Shown here in pieces: positions 59,504 to 64,000 of a stretch of DNA of 64,000 bases. The position numbers and the translations under genes were made by a program. The stretch comes from Micromonospora lupini str. Lupac 08 (GTDB lineage Bacteria > Actinomycetota > Actinomycetes > Mycobacteriales > Micromonosporaceae), in contig NZ_HF570108.1 of assembly GCF_000297395.2 (NCBI RefSeq), positions 6,061,700 to 6,125,699 of the forward strand, given 5' to 3'. Position 1 is the first letter of the stretch; each line of letters begins with the position of its first letter. Below the pieces are notes generated by a model. That model saw only the letters and a list, made by a program, of their open reading frames with translations. It was not told the origin of the DNA and did no database searches.

Positions 59504-61618
59504 TCAGTTTCCGGTGCGGGCTCCGGTCGTCTGGAAGGCGGCGCGTTCGCTCGGCGGGACGAAGTCGCGGACCGGCTGGTCGCGCAGGGCGACGCGGAGC
59601 ACCTCCCCCACCCCGGTCACCATCCGGGCCTGCACCGCCTGACCGACCGCGTCGCGCGGGTCGTCGGGGTTGGCCGCCATCGAGGCGACCGCCAACTGCG
59701 GGGTGAAGGCCACCACCGTCTCCGTCTCGTACCGCTCGGAGCTGCCGGTCTTGCCGGCCACCGGGCGGCCCAGGCGGGCGCGCAGGTCGGGCGCGGTGGC
59801 GCCGTCGCACCGCCCGTACATCGACTGGTCGCCCATCGGGCAGCGGGCCGCGTCCGCCGCCGCCCGCGCCACGTCGGTGTCGAGCACCTGCCGGCAGTCC
59901 GGCTTGGCGGCGTCCACCGGATGACCGGCCGAGTCGCTTATCGAGACCACCGGCAGCGGCGCGCACCAGGTCCCCTCGGCCGCCACCGTGGCGTACGCCG
60001 TCGCCAGGTCCAGCGGGGTCGTCGCGGCCACGCCCAGGGTGAACGGGCCCCAGTTCTTCGCGCCGTAGCGGGCCAGCCGCTCGTCGGAGTCGGCGCGCAG
60101 CACGATGCCGAGCCGCTCGGCCATCTCCACCACCCGGTCGGCGCCGACCCGCTCGGTCAGCCAGGCGAAGTAGGTGTTCACCGACCGGCCGAACGCGGTC
60201 CACATGGTGCGGGGGCCGTCCATCGACGAGGGGCTGGCGTTCGACGGGCACCAGCGGCCGTCGCAGCTTCCCGCCCCCGTCACCGGGAACCGGGTGAGCA
60301 GTTGGGTCGGCGCCGTGAACTCGGTCGACAGCGGCAGTCCGGACTCCAGCGCGGCCAGCATGGCGAAGAGCTTGAACGTCGAACCGCCCTGGTAGCCGTC
60401 GATGGCCCCGCCACCGGCGACGAGCTGGTTGACCGTGTTCGGGTGGTTCTTCTGCCCGACCGGGTTGTCCGCGACGCTGTAGGTGCGGTTCACCGACATC
60501 GCCAGCACCCGGCCCGTGCCGGGCTGCACCACGGCGGTCGGCACCGCCCGCCCCTCGGTCGGGCGGTAGATCTTCAGCACCTGCTCGGTGGTGGCCTGCT
60601 GCACCGCCGGGTCCAGGGACGAGACGATGGAGAAGCCGCCCCGGCGCAACGTGCGCTGCCGCTCGTCGGCACTCGACCCGAACGCCGACTGGCTGCTCCA
60701 CCAGCGGGTGAACCAGTCACAGAAGAAGCCCCAGTCGTTGTGCCCCTCGGGCACCCCCGTGCAGTCGTTCGGCGTCTCGCTGGGCCGCAACTGCAACGGC
60801 TCGGCCTGCGCCACCGCCGCCGCGTCGGCCGGCACCTGACCGGTCTCCACCAGCCGTTCGAGCACGTACGTCCGTCGCCCCAGGGCGCTGTCGGCGTCCC
60901 CGTTGATCGGGTCGTCGCTGTCCGGCGAGCGGACCAGCCCCGCCAGCATCGCGGCCTGGGCCAGGGTCAACTCGGCCGGCGAGCGGGAGAAGTAGCGCTT
61001 GCTGGCCGCCGCGATCCCGTACGCCCCGGCGCCGAAGTACGCGATGTTGAGATAGCGCGTGAGGATGTCCTCCTTGCTCAGCTCCCGCTCCAGCGCCAGC
61101 GCGTACCGCATCTCCTGGAGCTTGCGGGCGGTGGTGACCTCGGTGGCCGCCTGGCGCTGCCGCTCGGTCAGCCGGGGGTCGCTGCTGAGCACGTTGCGGA
61201 CGTACTGCATGGTCAGGGTGGAGGCGCCCTGCCGGGTCTTGCCGTCCCGCTTGTTCACCGTGAAGGCGCGCACCACACCGCGCAGGTCCACGCCGCTGTG
61301 CTGGTAGAACCGGACGTCCTCGGCGGCCACGATGGCCTGCCGCATCACCGGGGCGACCTCGCGCAGCGGAACGTCCACCCGGTCCTCCTGGTAGAAGGAC
61401 GTGATCAGGGTGGCGCCGTCGTTGGCGTAGAGGTTGGAGCGCTGGGCGGTGGGTGGCGTGCGCAGCGTGCTGGGCAGCTCCGAGTAGGGCGTGGACAGGG
61501 CGCTGAAGCCGATTCCGAGGACCAGGGCCGCGGGTAGGGCGGCCCCGGCCAGCACCAGCCCGGCCAGCACGCCGGCGATCACCACGGTCAGCAGTTTGTC
61601 GAGTCGGGCCCGGATCAT
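59504..61618 (-). CDS. Class A (bifunctional) penicillin-binding protein
   Basis: 704 residues. One N-terminal membrane anchor (about 8-38), then a GT51 glycosyltransferase domain (about 70-250) with the catalytic Glu in IVAAEDVRFYQHSG and QGASTLTMQYVRNVL. The transpeptidase domain (about 340-690) has STFK, SVN and KTGSSE. It polymerises and crosslinks peptidoglycan. The protein lacks the PASTA tail of PonA1-type proteins. Convergent with the DUF2867 gene, with 20 bp between stops. Confidence 0.95.
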   Translation of the reverse strand: MIRARLDKLLTVVIAGVLAGLVLAGAALPAALVLGIGFSALSTPYSELPSTLRTPPTAQRSNLYANDGATLITSFYQEDRVDVPLREVAPVMRQAIVAAEDVRFYQHSGVDLRGVVRAFTVNKRDGKTRQGASTLTMQYVRNVLSSDPRLTERQRQAATEVTTARKLQEMRYALALERELSKEDILTRYLNIAYFGAGAYGIAAASKRYFSRSPAELTLAQAAMLAGLVRSPDSDDPINGDADSALGRRTYVLERLVETGQVPADAAAVAQAEPLQLRPSETPNDCTGVPEGHNDWGFFCDWFTRWWSSQSAFGSSADERQRTLRRGGFSIVSSLDPAVQQATTEQVLKIYRPTEGRAVPTAVVQPGTGRVLAMSVNRTYSVADNPVGQKNHPNTVNQLVAGGGAIDGYQGGSTFKLFAMLAALESGLPLSTEFTAPTQLLTRFPVTGAGSCDGRWCPSNASPSSMDGPRTMWTAFGRSVNTYFAWLTERVGADRVVEMAERLGIVLRADSDERLARYGAKNWGPFTLGVAATTPLDLATAYATVAAEGTWCAPLPVVSISDSAGHPVDAAKPDCRQVLDTDVARAAADAARCPMGDQSMYGRCDGATAPDLRARLGRPVAGKTGSSERYETETVVAFTPQLAVASMAANPDDPRDAVGQAVQARMVTGVGEVLRVALRDQPVRDFVPPSERAAFQTTGARTGN

Positions 61619-61724
61619 CAGCTCTCCCCGCAGGAGCCGGTCACGCTAGGACCCGTTCAGAATGACCCGGAACGCCCCTTTGGCCCCTGGTTTTCCCCAA
61701 ACCCGGAGGAAACTCGCACGACGC

Positions 61725-62336
61725 TCAGGGCAGCAGCGCGGCGGCCAGCGGGTGGACCGTCTCCTCGATCTCGTCGGCGACCCGGGTGAAGCACTGGTCG
61801 CCGCGACCCCAGGGATCGTCGAGATCGTCGGTGGGCAGCGCCGAGGCGCCCAGCCGGCTGTCGTGCGCCGCCGCCACCAGGGCCATGCCCCGGGCGTACA
61901 CCGCCTCCGGGGTCGCCTCCGCCGCCGGCAACGCGGCGGCGTCCACCGCGGCCAGCAGGCGGCCGAACTCACCAAGCACGAAGGTGCGGGCCGCCGCGTC
62001 CGGGCGGAGCGCCACCACGTACTCCTGCTGGTCGGCAGTGGCCGTCAGGACCAGGTCGGCGGCGTCGATGTGGTCCGAGCGCAGCTTGCGGGCCGCGAAC
62101 CCCTCGACGGCCCCGCCCCGGTCGATGACCTGCCGCGCCGCCGGCGGGTTCATCTCCTCGCCCGCGTGCCAGCCGCCGGTGCCGGCGCTGTGGCTGTGCA
62201 CGAGCTCCTCGGCGCCGGCCGGGTCCTGCGCACGCCGGGCCAACCGCTCCCGCACCGCGAGGGCCAGCAGCCGCTCGGCCATCGGCGAACGACAGATGTT
62301 GCCCATGCAGACGTGCAGGACGGTGAACGGGGGCAC
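61725..62336 (-). CDS. Low-molecular-weight protein-tyrosine-phosphatase-like protein
   Basis: 203 residues. The active-site loop CMGNICRS (Cys10) is near the N-terminus, and an acid DDP motif in TDDLDDPWGRGD is near the C-terminus. Actinobacterial members are longer than the usual 150 residues because of an insert with an Ala-rich helix. It may dephosphorylate Tyr or arginine residues. GTG start directly behind the sua5 stop; together they form an operon with prmC. Confidence 0.9.
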   Translation of the reverse strand: MPPFTVLHVCMGNICRSPMAERLLALAVRERLARRAQDPAGAEELVHSHSAGTGGWHAGEEMNPPAARQVIDRGGAVEGFAARKLRSDHIDAADLVLTATADQQEYVVALRPDAAARTFVLGEFGRLLAAVDAAALPAAEATPEAVYARGMALVAAAHDSRLGASALPTDDLDDPWGRGDQCFTRVADEIEETVHPLAAALLP

Positions 62337-62984
62337 TCAGGCCCCCTGGACGTCGACGAGATCCGGAACGACGTCGCGCAGCTTCTCCAGCGGGATCGCG
62401 CCGGCCCGCAGCAACTGCGGCACCTCGCCGGTCAGGTCCACGATCGTGCTCGGCACCGGATCCGGGCAGGGCCCGGCCTCCAGGTACGCGCGCACCGAGT
62501 AGCTGAGCTGGTCACGCGCCTCCTCGGCGGTCACCGCCGCCGGCTGGCCCGTCTTGTTGGCCGAGGAGACCGCCATCGGGCCGGTCTCCCGCAGCACCTC
62601 AAGGGCCACCGGGTGCAGCGGCATCCGCACCGCCACCGTGCCCGTCTTGTCGCCCAGGTCCCACTGGAGGCTCGGCGAGTGCTCGACCACGATCGTCAGC
62701 GCACCCGGCCAGAACGCCTCCACCAGGTCCCGTGCTGCCGTGGGCAGCGAGAAGACCAACCCGTCCAGGGTGTGGCGCGAACCGATCAACACCGGCGGCG
62801 GCATCTGCCGGCCCCGGCCCTTCGCGTCCAGCAGCGCCTTGACCGCGTAGGGCGTGAACGCGTCAGCGCCGATCCCGTAGACCGTGTCCGTCGGGAGGAC
62901 GACCAGCTCGCCGTTCTTGACCGCCTCGATGGCCGCAGCGATGCCGCGGTCCCGATCGGCGGGCGATCGGCAGTCGTAGAGCAT
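62337..62984 (-). CDS. sua5: L-threonylcarbamoyladenylate synthase
   Basis: Makes threonylcarbamoyl-AMP for the t6A modification of ANN-decoding tRNAs. 215 residues of the YrdC/Sua5 core: LPTDTVYGIGADAF, LLDAKGRGRQMPPPVLIGS, FWPGALTIVV, GTVAVRMPLHP, and MAVSSANKTGQPA. The C-terminal Sua5 domain is absent, so it is the short TsaC/YwlC form. ATG 62984 shares one base with the prmC stop (TGATG). Confidence 0.93.
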   Translation of the reverse strand: MLYDCRSPADRDRGIAAAIEAVKNGELVVLPTDTVYGIGADAFTPYAVKALLDAKGRGRQMPPPVLIGSRHTLDGLVFSLPTAARDLVEAFWPGALTIVVEHSPSLQWDLGDKTGTVAVRMPLHPVALEVLRETGPMAVSSANKTGQPAAVTAEEARDQLSYSVRAYLEAGPCPDPVPSTIVDLTGEVPQLLRAGAIPLEKLRDVVPDLVDVQGA

Positions 62985-63931
62985 CACGAGGAGTCAGTCT
63001 GCCACGCCGGCCCGGGCGCGGTGTGCTGGCCGTCCGCCCGTCGGGACGCGGTGGCGTAGCGAGGGCGGCCGGTGAGGTCCGGATGCTCCGTGACGGCCTC
63101 GAACCGGCCGTCGGAGGCGAACAACGCCGGTACCGCCACGTCGTGCGTCTCGTCGTGCTCGACCCCGATGACACCGCCGGGGCGCAGCAGCGCCGCCGCC
63201 CGGCTGATCACCGGTCGGATCACCGCCAGACCGTCCGCCCCGCCGAAGACCGCCTCCGCCGGATCGTGCGCGGCCACCTCCGGCGGCACCACCACCTCCA
63301 CCGGTACGTACGGCGGGTTGCAGAGCAGCACGTCCACCCGCCCCACCAGGTCGGCCAGCAGGTCCGGCGCCGTCACGTCGGCCTCGACCACCTCGATCGG
63401 CCGGTCGCCCGCGGCGGCCCGCTCGGCCGCGTTGCGGCGCAGCCACGCCAGCGCCGCCGGGGACCGCTCGACCGCGATCACCCGCGCGCCGGGCAGCTCC
63501 TGCGCCACCGCCAGGGCGATCGCGCCGGTGCCGCTGCACAGATCCACGACCAGCGGCCCAGGTCTGCCCCGCCCCTGCTCGACCCCCCAGCCCGCCAGCA
63601 ACTCCGTCTCGGGGCGGGGCACGAAGACGCCCGGACCGACCGCCAGCTCCAGGTGCCGGAAACCCGCCCGACCGGTCAGGTGCTGCAACGGCTCCCGGCC
63701 GGCACGACGGCCGATCAGCTCGTCGAGCCGGGCCAGCTGGGCGTCGTTCAGGTCGTCGGCGAGCGCCAGCCGGCCCCGGGGCACCCCCAGCACGTACGCC
63801 GCCAACAGCTCGGCCTCCACGCGCGCCGGGCCCACCCCGGCGGCGGCGAGCGTCCGCGCCGCGCGGGCGACCGCGGCGGACGGACGGGTACGGCCTGTCC
63901 CTTCGGGGGGGTGTTGCGGCAGAGTGGTCAC
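62984..63931 (-). CDS. prmC: Release factor N5-glutamine methyltransferase
   Basis: Methylates the GGQ Gln of peptide-chain release factors. 315 residues. A helical N-terminal domain (about 20-85) precedes a SAM-binding domain with VFVPRPETELL, VVDLCSGTGAIALAVA and the NPPYVP motif. GTG 63931 is the most plausible start (TTLPQHPPEG follows); the frame is open further upstream. In actinobacteria it usually follows prfA, which would lie beyond the window. 63932-64000 shows nothing else. Confidence 0.93.
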   Translation of the reverse strand: MTTLPQHPPEGTGRTRPSAAVARAARTLAAAGVGPARVEAELLAAYVLGVPRGRLALADDLNDAQLARLDELIGRRAGREPLQHLTGRAGFRHLELAVGPGVFVPRPETELLAGWGVEQGRGRPGPLVVDLCSGTGAIALAVAQELPGARVIAVERSPAALAWLRRNAAERAAAGDRPIEVVEADVTAPDLLADLVGRVDVLLCNPPYVPVEVVVPPEVAAHDPAEAVFGGADGLAVIRPVISRAAALLRPGGVIGVEHDETHDVAVPALFASDGRFEAVTEHPDLTGRPRYATASRRADGQHTAPGPAWQTDSS

Positions 63932-64000
63932 GCGACAATCATGAGGCGTCACGGACGACGCCACGAACGGGTGCGTCAAGACGCACACGGCAGGAGGTTG

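Overview
The window is high-GC chromosomal DNA from a filamentous actinobacterium, most likely Micromonosporaceae (Micromonospora or a close relative). Pointers are the very GC-rich third codon positions, many GTG starts, a 180-kDa-class NAD-glutamate dehydrogenase, the mismatch endonuclease NucS, an XRE/DUF397 pair, crotonyl-CoA carboxylase/reductase, FilP/Scy-like polar coiled-coil proteins beside methylmalonyl-CoA epimerase, and the actinobacterial order of ATP synthase genes. I see no phage, transposase, CRISPR array, rRNA or tRNA gene. The genus is inferred from gene content only.

Layout. 1-10.3 kb: NAD-glutamate dehydrogenase, a lipoprotein penicillin-binding protein, an arginase-family protein with a long repeat-built tail, and a YbbN-type thioredoxin/TPR protein. 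10.4-17.2 kb: isobutyryl-CoA mutase large subunit (icmA), an Asp23 protein, the chaperone meaB and an acetyl-CoA acetyltransferase on the minus strand, then methylmalonyl/ethylmalonyl-CoA epimerase and ccr on the plus strand. 17.5-21.3 kb: two FilP/Scy-like coiled-coil proteins, the second carrying an apparent single-base frameshift. 21.3-27.2 kb: small regulators (XRE + DUF397, a SigE-family sigma factor with a membrane partner), an AI-2E-type transporter and a hydrolase. 27.2-42 kb: a double 3-hydroxyacyl-CoA dehydrogenase, an alpha/beta hydrolase, an FHA protein, an aldehyde dehydrogenase, a methyltransferase, nucS, a lysozyme-like secreted protein, a DUF1540 protein, ethylmalonyl-CoA mutase (ecm/meaA), an ABC-2 exporter and a single 3-hydroxybutyryl-CoA dehydrogenase. 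42-47 kb: a lipoprotein, a membrane Ser/Thr kinase divergent from an ECF sigma factor, murA divergent from a PduO-type cobalamin adenosyltransferase. 47-58 kb: the ATP synthase operon, with atpC split off by an LCP-family gene, and glyA. 58-64 kb: an NmrA/DUF2867 protein, a class A PBP, a low-molecular-weight phosphatase, threonylcarbamoyl-AMP synthase and prmC.

How the genes fit together. Thiolase, hydroxyacyl-CoA dehydrogenases, Ccr, epimerase, Ecm, IcmA, MeaB and the B12 adenosyltransferase form much of a C4/C5 acyl-CoA network (ethylmalonyl-CoA pathway and isobutyryl/butyryl-CoA interconversion) with its B12 support. They are spread over about 36 kb in separate units. Six of these promoters carry related 14-bp imperfect palindromes, four of the type TTAGCGNNCGTTCA and two of the type TTACCGTTCAGTAA. 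I infer one or two TetR-like regulators that would make a dispersed regulon; no such regulator gene is in the window. This is the most interesting signal here.

Other notable points are a 24-bp x 8 coding minisatellite in the arginase-family gene, a family of intergenic palindromes that share arm sequences, non-coding 61-bp tandem repeats, murA and the adenosyltransferase gene sharing one overlapping CATG as their two start codons, and MurA with Asp in place of the fosfomycin-target Cys.
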